Source of the DNA: Crambe crambe
Taxonomy: Eukaryota; Porifera; Demospongiae; Poecilosclerida; Crambeidae
NCBI GenBank assembly: GCA_963924555.1
Contig: OZ004589.1
Coordinates: forward strand, 6,448,001 to 6,512,000
Direction of reading: 5' to 3'
Length of the DNA: 64,000 nt
Under the pieces are notes generated by a model. The model saw nothing but the letters and a program-made list of their open reading frames with translations. It had not been told where the DNA came from and did no database searches. A program made the translations under genes and the position numbers. Positions 29,249-42,226 of this stretch are shown piece by piece (position 1 is the stretch's first letter; every line of letters starts with the position of its first letter).

Positions 29249-29512
29249 CTGCTTGGAGCAGGCACTGGTGGAGCATTCTTAGGAACAGTTGGGGCACTAG
29301 CCTATGGGGGAGGAATGAATGATGGGATTTTTGGCTTATGACACGATGTCTGGTGATAATATTATGTAGTCCACAGACTGGTGATGTTGAGATCGAAGAT
29401 GACTGAAGACCTGCATAATACTGATACGTAGCTAAAACTGACAAAATGAAATAATGTCTTTGTGTCATTAGCTGACTGTTGCATTATACTGTCCCAACTT
29501 ATTTTTTGAGTT
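29249..29512 (+). pseudogene. Truncated copy of the Fn3/glycine-zipper gene 3' end
   Basis: It closely matches the glycine-zipper coding end, stop region and 3' flank of the gene at 26777-28531, beginning at the GGAGCAGGCACTGGTGGAGC block (28346 in the parent). It has a 15-bp deletion in the glycine-rich stretch, several small indels that break the frame, and no N-terminal or Fn3 sequence. It lies between the arms of the inverted repeat. Not expected to be functional. Confidence 0.85.
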
Positions 29513-29614
29513 TTTTTTTTTTTTTTTTTTTTTTTAATAATCACATGTACAGCACACTAGCTACTCACCCCATACATATAGGCAATTAATGTGTGTTAGC
29601 TCTGTGGCAGGGCC

Positions 29615-30080
29615 CTGCATGGTTCCAAAGACATAAAAGCCTTGCATGAATATTTGAGACCGCCAATCAAAGAGCACTTACCAATGAAGCAATATATCTG
29701 AAGTTGTAACTCATAACAGGAATTGACATTTGACGTTAAGCCCTTCTGATATTGATTGAACAGTAGTGCATGTGCACTACTAAATCTTGCTGTCTATCTT
29801 CTGTTATGTTGGCTTTCCTGTTGCCTGGTTAATCATCTGGCCTGTAGTCTTTGTTCACACTCATCATGGCTCTGACAGTACAGTACAATACAGCATTTTC
29901 CTACCAGTGGATGGATCACCAGTACCATCAGCTATAGCACCCATGAATCTCGTCATAATACTGTCATACTTCAACCACCTGTGGATACATCTGTTGATAC
30001 AGTCAAAAATCACTGCCACAATGTCTGATAATGTGTGTGGGGTGAGTAGCTACGTAGTGTGCTGCACATATGATTATTGA
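29615..30080. repeat. Right arm of large inverted repeat
   Basis: Reverse-complement copy of about 28600-28995, carrying the 3' flank of the Fn3 gene in opposite orientation. Beside it, 29550-29600 is a direct copy of the same flank, so the locus has undergone both direct and inverted duplication. Confidence 0.85.
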
Positions 30081-31152
30081 AAAAAATAAGTTGGCAAAAT
30101 TCATGAATGCCGCAGTGTCTGATAATGAGGTAGCTAGCTGTACATTAGTTACCAACTACAAGGTAGAACTTGACCGGTCCTTATCATCAACTTCATTAAC
30201 AACAACAAAAAACAAAAGAGGAAAAATCCTTTGTAGCTATATAAAATAGCAAAGGTTGGGGCTGGCTGGAGAGTACTTCCTGCCGGTTCTAGCTAGCAAC
30301 ACGGACTCTCCAGCATAATAGCTATGGATTGTTGCTAAAATATTTTTTCAGTAAGAAATTCTGCTCATAATCAATTGGTACAAGCAACAGTCCTATTAGC
30401 TACTAAGATAAAATAAATAAGCAAGCAAGCAAGCAAAGAGCTAGCTATAATTATATTGAATAGCTATAGTTAGCGGCATCACACTCTTCATAAGAGAGTT
30501 GTTGTACTGCATTTTCTCTTTCTGCATTGTTTGCACGGTGGAGAAATTTCTTGAACACCATTTCTGTGAATTGTTGGAAAAAAGGGTGTTCCATTGCTTC
30601 TTACAGATATCCTCAAATGGAAGAAAGTATCCCACATACAAAGTAATACAATATCTCTGAAATGCAGCACCACTCCAACAGCTTGTTGACACTTTACCTT
30701 GTTGTAGATGAATGTGGGGATGGAAGATTATCATCTACTTAACTAGAAGCTCGTTTTATATAGCCCCCAGTATTAGCTAATTTCAGATTTTTAACAAGCA
30801 CAACATGCTGAAGACACTGTAGACACTGAAGACACTATAGCAGCTAGAATAATATTGTTATTATAATATGATACAGTGCCACCGGCTTAAAGAGTAGAGC
30901 TTTTGTAATTTTTATGTTTCTGCGTTCCAGAGTTTGTATTTTCCCATCTACCTTTTCAGCGCAAGAGAACACTTGTTTTACTACTGTGTGGTATTATACT
31001 CAAGTCAAGTCAAAAAATTTAATAAATTGAAAGCTGCAATATCTAGCTCTAGTTCTCAAAAATATTGTGGAGGAAAACACGCACACACTCAGCTATAATT
31101 ATAATAATACCCGCACTTCACAAGATATAGCTAGCTACCTAGCCACAATCAA
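30081..31152. other. Intergenic region, no gene recognised
   Basis: AT-rich sequence with many TAGCTA words and a short GCAA tandem run near 30418-30438. No coding exon, RNA gene or clear transposon end recognised. Confidence 0.6.
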
Positions 31153-34100
31153 CTAGCTACATAAAAAGTCAGGCACACCCCTTGAATAAGGGTAATCATC
31201 CCTCTGAGCACCACCACCTGTTGATCCTCTACCTCGGATGAATTCGTACTCGGGGTAACTTTCAGGGAGACGGAGTTGCAGAGATTCAGTATAGCACTGA
31301 TTCTGTGCCACCAAATCCTTGCAGCTGTATGTAACAATAGGCATTAGCTATAAATATTGACGATTGCATGTGATCCTAAAAATTAATATGGAAAAAAGCA
31401 TAAACTGCTATTAGGCCCCTGGTGCAACAATTGGATATGGACCACTAGCACTATTTCGGAACTCTTACTGGGAGATCGAGAATGGTACTTTCTTGGAATT
31501 GATGAATAAGTGACAAAGTACGGACAGTAGCTAAACTACATGCTAATTAACTTACATATCAGGCGATTTACTCTCTCGCAAGTCTTGCTTCAAATGCCTA
31601 TGGCGGCATCGAAGTGCTAATCCAACAGCAATAATCAATGCAATTATCGTAGCCAAGGTTACAATGGTCATGGTAACAATGCCTCCAATATACCCAGAGT
31701 GAGTTGAATCTCTTGTCATCTCACTCTTTTGTGGATTACATTCACCATCAGACAAGGATGATATAACTAATGTGCATTTTGGATCAAGTGGGGTTAGTTG
31801 CCCCTGGATTGATGTGGAGCTGTTCGAAGAGACCCAGTCTTGGATTTTATTGATAAGCTCCAATGCTGATGCCTGACAAGTACTGTGGATAGTTGCTCGA
31901 TAAGTTGCAAATCGAGATGGGCCATAAAAGCATAAGAATCCTCCATCAGTGATTGTATTTCTTGAAAAAATCAATACACCGTGACTTCTGAGTTCGTTCA
32001 CGATCCCAGTGGTGATATCATTTTTCTTTTCAATTGGATTGCGATTCTAAAGGAGTAAAAGTATATATTTGTTCATCCATGATCACCATAGAGACTAATG
32101 CCTTATTTTATTTGTTAACTTAAAGAAATTAATTTAGAAATATTTTAGCTAGCTATTGGCTGTCAGCTGTGACTTACTATCCACTCAGAGCATTCCTGTG
32201 GTATGGAAAATTTCAACTGGAATTTTATTGCTGGAAAAAAAAAAGAATCCACACAGTCTCAGATATTTAGTCAATCAGCCATTTCTCTGTTCACCCCAAG
32301 GCTACTAGTAATCAAATATTTTGGGACTTTGATAGATAGTCACACATTGGCTGGTTTTTTATTGTTTTTATTTATTGTTGTTTTTTAGTTTAAAGCAAAA
32401 AGGATGAGAGTTGCCCACAAAAAGTGAAAAAAAAAAAAAAAAAAGCTAGCTACATGTGGCTAGTAGGAAAGGTTTACTGCTTACTTCGAATTATAACAGA
32501 GTGGTTCACTGTGATTGATTGATTATTTCGAAGATATAATAAGTTTGCTGAGCATACATATATGCCTTCATCATTTCTACTTAGTGAAGAGAACATAAGA
32601 ATTGACATGTATGTTAGAGGTCTCATATGGATTCTTCTTGAAGACAGAGTGGTGATACGTGTGGGATTGATAACCGATCCTCTTTTACTCCATGATATGC
32701 TAACCAATTCTTTATTGTCACTCAGATTAACTCTCAGTGTTTCATTGAATTTTACCTGACAGGTTAGGTTAAGTTGAAGACCAATGTTATAATAATTATC
32801 TCTTGGATGTCCATTGACCATGACCGTGGGTCTAAGATCTAGAGAGAAAATGATAAAAGGAACCTAGTTAGCTATGTGAAAGTCACAGGTAGATATATTC
32901 ATTAATTTTTATGGCCACTTCAACTGGTAAGGTAATGGCCCAACCATTATGACAGACTATCCCAACCATTATGACAGACTATCCCAACCATTATGACAGA
33001 CTATCCCATCATTAATTAATAGCTAATAAGTAAAGTCATGATGAGGTCTATGCTGGCTGTCTAGTGATGGCTATAGCTAGTTAGTTAGCTGCTCACTAAC
33101 TTATAGCTATATAGCCTATTAAAATGACAGCTGTAGCTAGACATGGATTTTAGAACTAACTTTCTGTCAACTATAAGTTAGTCAAAGTGGAAGTTAGTTG
33201 ACAGATACTCACTAAAGAAAAATTTGGCAGAAACTGGCTTCGCCAGGCGGCCTTCCAGGGAAGCTGTACATTCAAAGACAACCAATTCTGTCTTAGACCA
33301 AGTGCGATTGAAAGGAAGACTAGATCGAAAAATCTGGCCTCCTCGCATAGCTTGTGTTCCAGTAACATCAACACCATTCCGAGTCCATGTCATGATGGGA
33401 ACTAGACTGGATTCAACCTCACAGTGCAGAATCCCATAATTCATAGAGCGTGTAATATTATGTAAAATGACCCCCACATGTATTGAATGATAGCTAGTTA
33501 GCTGTCTTTCAGCGCTGAGAGAAGCAGTGCACTGGAAATCCTCTGATGGTGGACGTAAGGTGGATATGTTTAGTGTTACCATGGAGATGTAAGTATTGCC
33601 CCTCTTAAGAATGGGTGTGGCAGAATTAATGTTGCTGTTGTTCCTTCTCCAGCTCATCTGTGGCGTGCGACCTGATAGGACGCTACAGTTCAAGGTCAGA
33701 GCGTCCTGGAAGTTTTCAGTGCTGAGTATGATCATTTGACTGTTCTCTGGAATCGCTATGGAAATGTTCTCAAAAACCACATCCACGTTAATTGATATAT
33801 TGGCCATTAGAAAGGGTCTATTCGGACTGGGGGTGTCGAGGGTTGACATACAGGTGATGATTTCAGTTCCAATATTGAAATCACTTGTATTTAGAATGGT
33901 CTCAGACTGAAATAAACTCCCCTCCTGCATTTGAACAGACAGTAGTCCAATTCCATCACGAGAAAGAACAAAACTAGGCTCCATGTCAGCATGAACAGAG
34001 CAAGAGATGTTCACTGTTTCATGAATCCCAATAATCACCTCACTCTCAGATGATGTCATAGTAATGTTGTCAAAGACCACACCCACAGAGAGATTAATAG

Positions 34101-37100
34101 AAGAGGAAGCGGAAAGGGCTGGGACTTCATTGATGTTTGCAGAGCATGTGAGCACATAGTCACCCACCCCTAGAGAACTGATATTAACAGAGACATTGGA
34201 AAGAGCAGGTGCTCCAAAGTTGGTGGGGAAGTGAGTGGATTGTAGGGATGCTTGGGGGGTGGTGGTGCCAGGGGGAGAGGAGGAGGAAGGATCCCTGCTG
34301 ATGGACCAGGAGAGACGAGGGAGAGGATTACTAAGGACCGAACAGGAGTAAACTAGGGTGGAGTCAGTGCCAATAACAGCTGTCTGGAACGACGGGGTGA
34401 TCATAAGATCACCCACATCTGAAGAATGATACACATAGCTAGTTTATTGATGGATTATTCTCTCTCCACGAAAGCAAATTAGCTATAGCTAGAAGTTCTA
34501 TATTAGCTATAGCAAAATACTCAAGGTTGAAAGTAAATAATGCGCGATATCTGTTTCCCATCCTAACTTACAGGCCACTAGAAGGTAGAAGGAATCCATT
34601 AACACCTGAAGAGAATTGAAATTTACAGAACACTGATAGAATCCTGAGTCACTTCTGTTCACTGCATTGACTGGGAAAAAAGTGCTGGGGCTTGACAATG
34701 TCACGTTATTCATAATCAATTTAGGATTCCCAGCCAGCTGGCCCTGAGAAGTACAATTTAGCTGAAGTGGTTGGAGAGTATTGCCTTCAGGAACAATGAT
34801 CTCAGAATTAGTGACAATTGCTGGAGTAGCAGCTGAGAGAAAGAGAATAAGCAGTTATGATTATTATCCTTTGATTAACTATAAGAACTATAAAAATTAA
34901 TGTACCTACGTACATAGCATTGTAGGTAGTATACATCGCGTAGGTAGCAGGGAATTGGATCTCATGTGATTTTGTGGCTTCAAACTGGGGGAAATTATTG
35001 GTTCATAATGTATTTCGATTTTTGCAAAGCCATGAAACGGTAGCTAGCTATAATAGTACGTGTATTATTAAAACTTGTGGCTACACTTGTACATTTATTC
35101 GTATGAAATGTATTACTGCGGTACACGCCTCTCTTGCTCTCTACCACACAGTAGGCAGAGTCCCCTTTTTTCACCAATTCTACAGTGGCTGTGGGAATGT
35201 CAGGGATGGAGCATGCTAGCCGGGAGGAATTATCACTTTGTGAAAGGATGGATGAGGTGAAGAACAGACTGGACCCTGTGTGAGGGGGAAAACAATACGG
35301 TAATGTGCATGGCAGTCACTGAAATAAACTGTCTATAGCTATATATAGCTATAGTTATAGGAGACTGGGTCTCAAGACTGACTCTTTAAGGCCAAGCTGG
35401 AAAAAGGAAAGCAAGCAAACTAAGATAAAACAGTTAACAAATGGAAGGGCCAGGGAAAGGAAAGGAAAGGATATGATTAGCTAACAGTTTAATTAGCTAT
35501 GGGGTCTTGATTGCAGTAGTGCTGCATGTACCTAGAGTAAAGTGAACATATTGAGTCGATCCATTAGTGCCAGCAGTGGAGCAAATGAAGTCACTTTCAG
35601 TCATCAGCTGACTGGCAGGATACACTCTCAAGATCCCTTCTTCCCCTTGACTAATCCCAAAGGGTTGCAATCCACTCGGCACTTCAGTCCCATTCCGATA
35701 TTCCCATTCAGTGTTGTGTCCTAATCCAGTATGATTTTGAGATATGCACTGTACCTGGACAGCCAGATCCGAAGCCAGACCCACCACAATGTTGCTAGGG
35801 TCAAAGACTCTTTGGTCTGGTCCTACTGATTGAATGACCAGCTGAGAACCCCCTACATAATAATCAGGGAGAGGAAGGAATTGAGGCCAGGGAAAAGGAG
35901 GTCTGGTATTGGTTATGTATATGAATGTGTCAAAGCTAGTAGGATAGCTGGGATCTAGTTTTCACACCAGCATGTCTGTCATGCAAACTTCTGAACTTTT
36001 AAAGTCTTAGGCTATAGCTAGTTCACTACCACCCACAAAATAATAAGGAACTTCTGCATAATTAATCTTTCCCCTTATTATGTAACCAACTGAGCTATTA
36101 GCTATAAATGGAAAATTGGCCTTGTTTTTGCCCCCTCAATAATTATTATGTGTTAGACTATTGAAGTAGAAAATGACTTTACACGAAAACAAGCTACTAT
36201 AATGGAATACGTTATGATAGCACGGCACCATTCAGTCTCTGCAATACCATGTAGCTACACTCTGACTAGCAGCTACATAAGCACTGATATAAAAGGGGAA
36301 ATTGAAAACAAACTATATTATTAGCTAATAGCGTGTTACAACTGGCAGCATAACTTTACCTTCAGTAGCTAAAAGGGGAGATCGAAAATAAACTAGCTAG
36401 CTATAATAATTATTATTGTTACAACTTTAAGGTCAGTAAGCACTGCTAGCTATAAACAAGGGGTTTCTTGCAATATTCAGTTCCATTGTCATTGCAAAAT
36501 AGTGTCACAATTAGAACAAACTGTATAAGCACCAATAAAATAATAATACAGCTATAGCTATACGTGTAGCTACGAAGGGTTTTCCTCTCATGTGTCTACA
36601 CTCTAAAAATGAAAGTGTGTATCGCATATCTAAGGAATGCTCTCTGTAAACAGTAAGGTATAAACTACATACCTATCTGTTTACAGGGAACATTCCTGTG
36701 GTATAAAGTACACACTCTTGTTTTTACAGTGTATACTATACTAGCAAATATTCCATAGTCATTACATTTTCTGTTATAGCTAACTAATAAAAGTGAGCTA
36801 CTAACTAGCTATACCATAGTAGCTAGCTAGAAGACCTCAATGTGCATGGGTCCCATGAAATTAACATGTCTATATTTTTATTACGATTCAGGACACTTTT
36901 TCTGCATCTCACATAGCTATGCATTAATTCACACCTAAAATAGTTAAGGACATGCACTTCTCTGGTCAGGACACCTCCCCAATCAGGACACCTCTCTAAT
37001 CAGGACACCTTTCCTGATGGTTCAAAAAGTGTCAGTGTTGAGAGGTTCCACTGTAGCTAACTACTAAATTGTCAATAATATAGCTAATACTGCTAAACTA

Positions 37101-37773
37101 GTCAATAGCTATACCGTTAACTCTATACATCTCCAGCTGCTATGGACATGCAAATTGTAGCTACTAGCCTGTAGCTATTGCTCTTCTCTTTTGCCTTAAG
37201 CTACGGTGCTGCCAAAGTCTCGGAGTTTGTCCTAAGTCTATATAATAATTATAATGAGGATTTTTCAGCTATATCTATTCCCATAATGGCTAATAATAGT
37301 TATTTTGTTCAGAAAAAATGTTGGCAGCATTCATTGTAGCTATGTAGCTATCCATTTCCCTCCCCCTGCACCATTGCAGTCAGTTAGCTACTGTACATTA
37401 GCAAAATTTTGATCTCACTGCATGACCTGACATAAAAATAAATTACAGGCTTTTGTTCAGAAAAAATGTTGGCAGCACTGTATATAGCTATCCATTTCCC
37501 CCCTGCACCATTGCATGCACGCAGTTACGTAGCTACATAGCCAGTTCTATAATAATATGAATTTTGATCTCACTGACCTGACATAAAAATTAGCTATTAA
37601 CCATAGGGTCACAGAGACAGAGCTATATATACCTATTGCACTTCTTACAATAGGAGATAGCTAAAATTCTAAAGCTATAGCTCTATAGCTAGCTACATAT
37701 ATTCCACCTGCTATAGCAGCTCACCCATTCCCACTCCCAACAGAGTCAGAGCTAGCGCAATCAGTTTCGACAT
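31153..37773 (-). CDS. Transmembrane receptor with about seven Ig-like domains
   Basis: Eight exons, leftwards: 37773-37725 (signal peptide MSKLIALALTLLGVGM), 35852-35532, 34832-34572, 34418-33213, 32838-32485, 32230-32178, 32046-31556, 31324-31153 (stop 31155-31153). Phases agree; 968 residues. Exon 2 and exon 3 each encode one Ig-like domain, the 1206-bp exon four, and exon 5 one, with C...W...(D.G.Y.C or Y.LTCSA) patterns such as DSGFYQCSV and DEGIYVCSA. These exons all start and end in phase 1, typical of shuffled Ig exons. A membrane-proximal module (CSEWI to ISSLSDGEC, cysteine-containing, not recognised) leads to a transmembrane helix (GIVTMTIVTLATIIALIIAV) and a short basic-start tail with tyrosines (SYPEYEFI, DDYPYS) that could be phosphorylated or bind adaptors. 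The ectodomain has many N-glycosylation sequons. Ligand unknown; adhesion or self-recognition is a guess. Confidence 0.8.
32939..33006. repeat. 22-bp tandem repeat, three copies
   Basis: CCCAACCATTATGACAGACTAT repeated at 22-bp spacing (core CAACCATTAT at 32941, 32963, 32985) in an intron of the Ig receptor. Confidence 0.95.
36599..36731. mobile_element. MITE with 21-bp imperfect inverted ends and TA flanks
   Basis: The left end CACTCTAAAAATGAAAGTGTG pairs with the right end CACACTCTTGTTTTTACAGTG. Internal AAGGAATGCTCTCTGTAAAC pairs with GTTTACAGGGAACATTCCT. TA on both flanks. It lies in the first intron of the Ig receptor and has no coding capacity. Confidence 0.75.
37303..37590. repeat. 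Direct duplication of about 145 bp
   Basis: Two copies containing TTTTGTTCAGAAAAAATGTT, then GGCAGCA, then CTATCCATTTCCC...CACCATTGCA, then ATTTTGATCTCACTG and ACCTGACATAAAAAT. They lie in the first intron of the Ig receptor, close to its start. Confidence 0.85.
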
Positions 37774-38525
37774 TACTAGCTGTTCCCTTTCTTCAGCCTT
37801 TGCACGGTTGCAGTCATTTGAAGAAGAACTCTATTTGAGCTCAGCTCTAGTTGACTTTATAGCAGTCATTATATAATTCCACTCCTATAGTGGCAATGAT
37901 AAAAGGGGAGATTGAAAATAAACAATAACTAATAGTGCCACAGCTGGCTACAAGGGCTTTCCTTGCAAATGCATGATAAGTGCAGTGCATATTATTACTA
38001 CACATTGTACTCACTATGCACAAAATGTATGAGCTAGCTTATAATGCATAGCTATATAATGCAGCTATGATTAATATTATAAAAGTTTGTGGGCAGTTCT
38101 TGCTAGCTATGAATATTGAGAATTCATGCAGTCTAGGGGGAGGGGACGTACCTCATGCTCTTGTGTTTACCAATTTAATTTCTATACTTGGCTTCTGAAT
38201 TTAAGCAGGCTGTGGGGGAGAAAACATAAGGAGAAAGGTAAGTTGACTTGTCATGTAGTTAGAAAAATTGCCATCTGAGATGTATCATTTTTGAAATTAG
38301 TATGTCAAAATGATAAATTTCAGCAGCATCTCATAAACTGAACATTATCTATAGATATGGGTTGGAGCTAGGCTTACTTTGTAGGGGGTATAAGTCATAA
38401 TTGAGGATGAAACAGCTAGTGTTACTTTGCACGTACATATGCTATGATACATATGCTATGATACGATATGAAAGCCATATTATGGAATTGTGGGGCTGTG
38501 AAATCGACCGACATTTCTTTCAGGC
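37774..38525. promoter_or_regulatory. Shared upstream region of the Ig receptor and SYDE-like gene
   Basis: The two start codons diverge across 752 bp. A probable 5' UTR exon of the SYDE-like gene ends at GGAGAAAG before GTAAGT near 38238, with the acceptor TTTCAG just before the start codon. No clear core-promoter motif recognised. Confidence 0.5.
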
Positions 38526-41500
38526 ATGTCATCTGATCACAAAGAAGGCACTACTGCTACTAGCAATGAAGAGTCTGCCAGGCCACCCAAGTTTGCCAAG
38601 AGAAGACGAAAACTTCCCATAGCCACACCCATTTCCTCACTAGCCCCACCTGTTTCCTCCTCACAGGAAGACTCGCACTCACAAATGAGACTTGATGCAG
38701 AGGAACTGAGGAGGCTGTCACCTGAAGTGCTCAAGCACTTAAATGATGCAGACATGAAGAGCAGCAGCAAATTCATGCCAGGAGAGGTAGCTATAATAAG
38801 GAATAAGCTTCTATAGCTATAGCTATACAGTGGGAACCTTTGACACACTTGGGACCCAACCTTTTGTCCTTAGTAGAGAGGTTGTACTCTTTCCACTGTA
38901 GTTCTAGCTAGTAAGCTTCTAGCTAGTTTCTGCATCATAGCTAGGCTGGAGAAAGATAAAATATCTAATAATTATATCAAATACTAGGTTTAGCGATAAT
39001 CAGGATACCAGTTATAATAGTCATGAATAACCATCATTCTCCTGCTGATCGTCATGTGTCAGACATCGATTCTAATCATAACGTATAGGTTGAAGATCTC
39101 ACACATGCAGAGCTCACTAAACCCGGCAGCAAGTCAAGCCAAATCACCCTCAGATCAGGGAAAAAACTCGACATCTCCCTAGTGGATGGATCGTTTCGAA
39201 GAATCACAGGTATTAGAGAACAGATGGACGATTCTGGCTCATTCTTGGTTCGCAGAGTTGAGATCAAACGCGAGGCTGGGAAAAGTCTTGGGTTCTACAT
39301 CCGAGAAGGAGATGGGTGGCTACGAAAGGATGGGGTCTTTGTATCAAGGCTAAACCTTGGCAGCATTGTTCAGACTAATGGCTTATTGAATGTCGGTGAT
39401 GAAATCTTAAAGGTTAACGATGTCGATGTCACCGAAATGCCTTTGAGTGATGTGGTACTGATTATGAAATTTGTGAAGAGAATGGTTCTAACTGTTAAAG
39501 TGTTGACTTCCTTCACACATACTCTTGCTTTGCATAAATCTCTCCGTAAAAGAGAACTACCAAAAACACCATCTTTCCTTGCAAGGTCCTCCATTAATGG
39601 TGAGAATGGCACTGCAGAAGATGAAGATCCTTACTCTAAAGTGACAAGTAAGAAGTCAGTTGATAACTCTGTTGAAGAAAAGCGGATACGATTCAAAAGG
39701 ATGGAAGAAATGACGGAGAGTGCGACAAAGACAACACACTTTGGAAGATCTTTTGTGGAGAGAAGCTCACATGACAAAGGTGATGAAGCCAATCCATCAG
39801 AGGGGGACAATCCCTATGAAGAGATTAGCCATGATTTCAAGGAGAAGCTACAAGAAGAAAGAAAGCTGGGCATCTCTAAAGCAGATGACATCAATCCTTA
39901 TGCACGGGTTAAAGTCATCAAAGAAGGGAATGCAGTGCAATTGAAAATATTTGCTGAGATACATCCACACAAGGAAGTGACAGAGAGGAAGAGCGATAAG
40001 AAGGACAAAACTTCTGTTAACCCATACGAAGAGATTGAAATGAAGCCATTGAAGGATGGAGTTGAAAAATCTGCTGTTTCAAGCAATGTGAGTGTTGATG
40101 ATAAGAGCCATATGAAAATGGATAGTTTCTTAGACCTACTGAAGTCAGCACCACTCGGTTCCTCCTCCCCTTTCACGGGACGAAAATCAGATCCCCACGA
40201 TGACCACATCGTGAACCCAGATCACATCTATGCACAGATTGATCGTACACGAAAGTATAGTTCATCAGAAAATTCACAAGCAGATGAAAAAGAGGACTTG
40301 GAAACCCAAGAGAAAGAACGAACTTTGTCCAATGTGACCCCTCCTCCTCTACCCACATCCCCCCTCCCCAAGGATGAGAGCATGGATAATATCTCGCTAC
40401 CAGTTCTCCCATTGGATTCCTCCATTCTCACCGATGAGCCAGAAAATTCAGCCACTGAGAAGTTGAAGTTAGAAGATGGAAGCCGGCGACTGTCTCTCTC
40501 TCTTCGAGACCTTGTGGTGTTGCCTGATCTCATGGTTATAGATTCAAGCAAATATGATGATAGCAAACATGACCCTGATTTTGTTCCTTCAGGGCACAGT
40601 CCCTCTCAAACTATACAGGATCACACAGAATCTTTTAAAAATGAAATATCAGTTGAATCAAAAGATGGAGAAGAAGAGCCACCTCCCCCTTTACCACCTC
40701 CGTATGTTCCTGATGAAGGTCCACCTGAATCTTCTGATGAGAATGAAGAGGGCAGCTCCAACATGTCAGGTTCGAGAGAAAATAAATCTGTCGAGAATGA
40801 TGAAGATCCAGCTTTAGTCATGCCCCTAATAGCAAAGAGAATGTCCTCTGCCGCAGAGATTGAGGTAGTCGTATCATTTCAGGATCTGGAGGAGGACAAT
40901 GTGCCCACTAAAGAGCAGGTCAAGGAAGCCACACCCACTACAGAAGAGATTGAGCAGCTAGTGAGTACAAAACCACTCGGAGGAAGTACTGATATTATGT
41001 CACTGTCTTATTCTTCACTCACAAGTGGTCCTTGGGACGATTCGTATTTGAATGATACTCCTCCACCACCACCTCCTTGTACTGAACCTCCAGAGGCAGA
41101 AAATCTTGAATCTGGTGGGGAAGATGGCATAATCTACGAGCATTTACCTACTCGTGCAATGAGCAAAGAGGAAATGGAGGAATCGATTGCCAGCAGTGAT
41201 AGAAAATTATCAGGGATGTTAGTGCTGAAGGTGATAAGTTTAGATTCCTGTACAGAACAGAGTGAGATATTTTGGTCCAAATGTAACGTGAACAAAGTGG
41301 CTTTTAGCACGATAGTGGACAATCGAGTCAAAGTGACTATGACACTGCCAATCTTAAATGTGGCCTCTCCGTTTGAAAGCTCCAACAGTGAGGACGAGTA
41401 CAGAGTCATTTTGCTGCACAATTCTCAGATTTCATTCTCCATACACCCAATGTCTCTCTCAAAACTCACACAAACTACTTGCCTTCATGATATCTTTCCA

Positions 41501-42226
41501 ACAGAATCAGAAGGTACGAAATATATGTATGTCGAATTTGAAGATTATGGCCACTTGAAATTATTAGTAAACTACTGTCCAGTAAGTTCAGTCATTAAGA
41601 GACTGGATCCTAGTCACAATGGGCCAAACGAGACAAGTTTTTCAGAACTTATAAGTAACAATCCAAGAAATTCCGGTTGCCCTCTGATACTTGAGAAATG
41701 TGTTGAGATAATCGAAAAATACGGATCAAGAACTCCTCATCTCTATGAGCGCTGTGCATCCAACATGCACAGACACAAAGCTCTCTTGTCTTGCACTGAC
41801 GATCACAATAATCAGAGTGTTAAGGACATCGTGGTCAAGTGTTCTGTACACGCTTTCACTGGTCTGGTCATGGACTTTTTTTGCAATCTTTCAGAACCAT
41901 TTTTCACCAATGATATTAGTTCTAGCCTCATCCAGGCAGCTAGCATTGGTGGTGAGGTGGATATGCTGGATAACTTCATGCAATGCTTACCTGATGATGT
42001 GGTGACTACTCTCCACTTACTACTAGGCCACTTCAAGGTTCTGTGCAAGCACAGTAATAGGAATGGAGTCACTGTGAAATCTTTATCTAAACTCTTTGGT
42101 CCTCTTCTACTGATCCCTGCTCTATCTTCTGATTTGAACACTAGCACTACAACATTGGAGTATGCTGAAGATTATGAATCACAAGCACGAGTCATTGAAT
42201 TGCTGCTCTCCAGAGGCACAGATTGA
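38526..42226 (+). CDS. SYD-1/SYDE-type PDZ and RhoGAP protein
   Basis: Coding exons 38526-38786 and 39089-42226 (stop TGA), phase 0, 1132 residues; start ATG follows a 5' UTR acceptor. Domains: basic N-terminus (KFAKRRRK); PDZ at about 142-226 (SLGFYIREGDG, GVFVSRL, VGDEILKVNDVDVT, MPLSDVVLIM); a long acidic, proline-rich linker with PPPPLPPPYVP, a possible SH3/WW ligand; a C2-like segment at about 795-890; RhoGAP at about 936-1128 (CPLILEKCVEIIEKYG, FCNLSEPFF, LSKLFGPLLL). PDZ-C2-RhoGAP order and the PDZ wording match SYD-1 of nematodes and RhoGAP100F/Syd-1 of flies, which organise presynaptic sites (family knowledge). The arginine-finger position reads LYERCAS, with Glu974 where IYRxCGS has Arg, and the conserved Asn of the YNLA..FGP motif is Ser. 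It may therefore be a weak or inactive GAP that works as a scaffold. Convergent with BTBD19. Confidence 0.85.
38828..38898. mobile_element. Small Tc1-type MITE in SYDE intron 1
   Basis: Ends CAGTGGGAACC and GGTTGTACTCTTTCCACTG are imperfect inverted repeats flanked by TA, as in the element at 25033-25188. About 70 bp. Confidence 0.55.
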
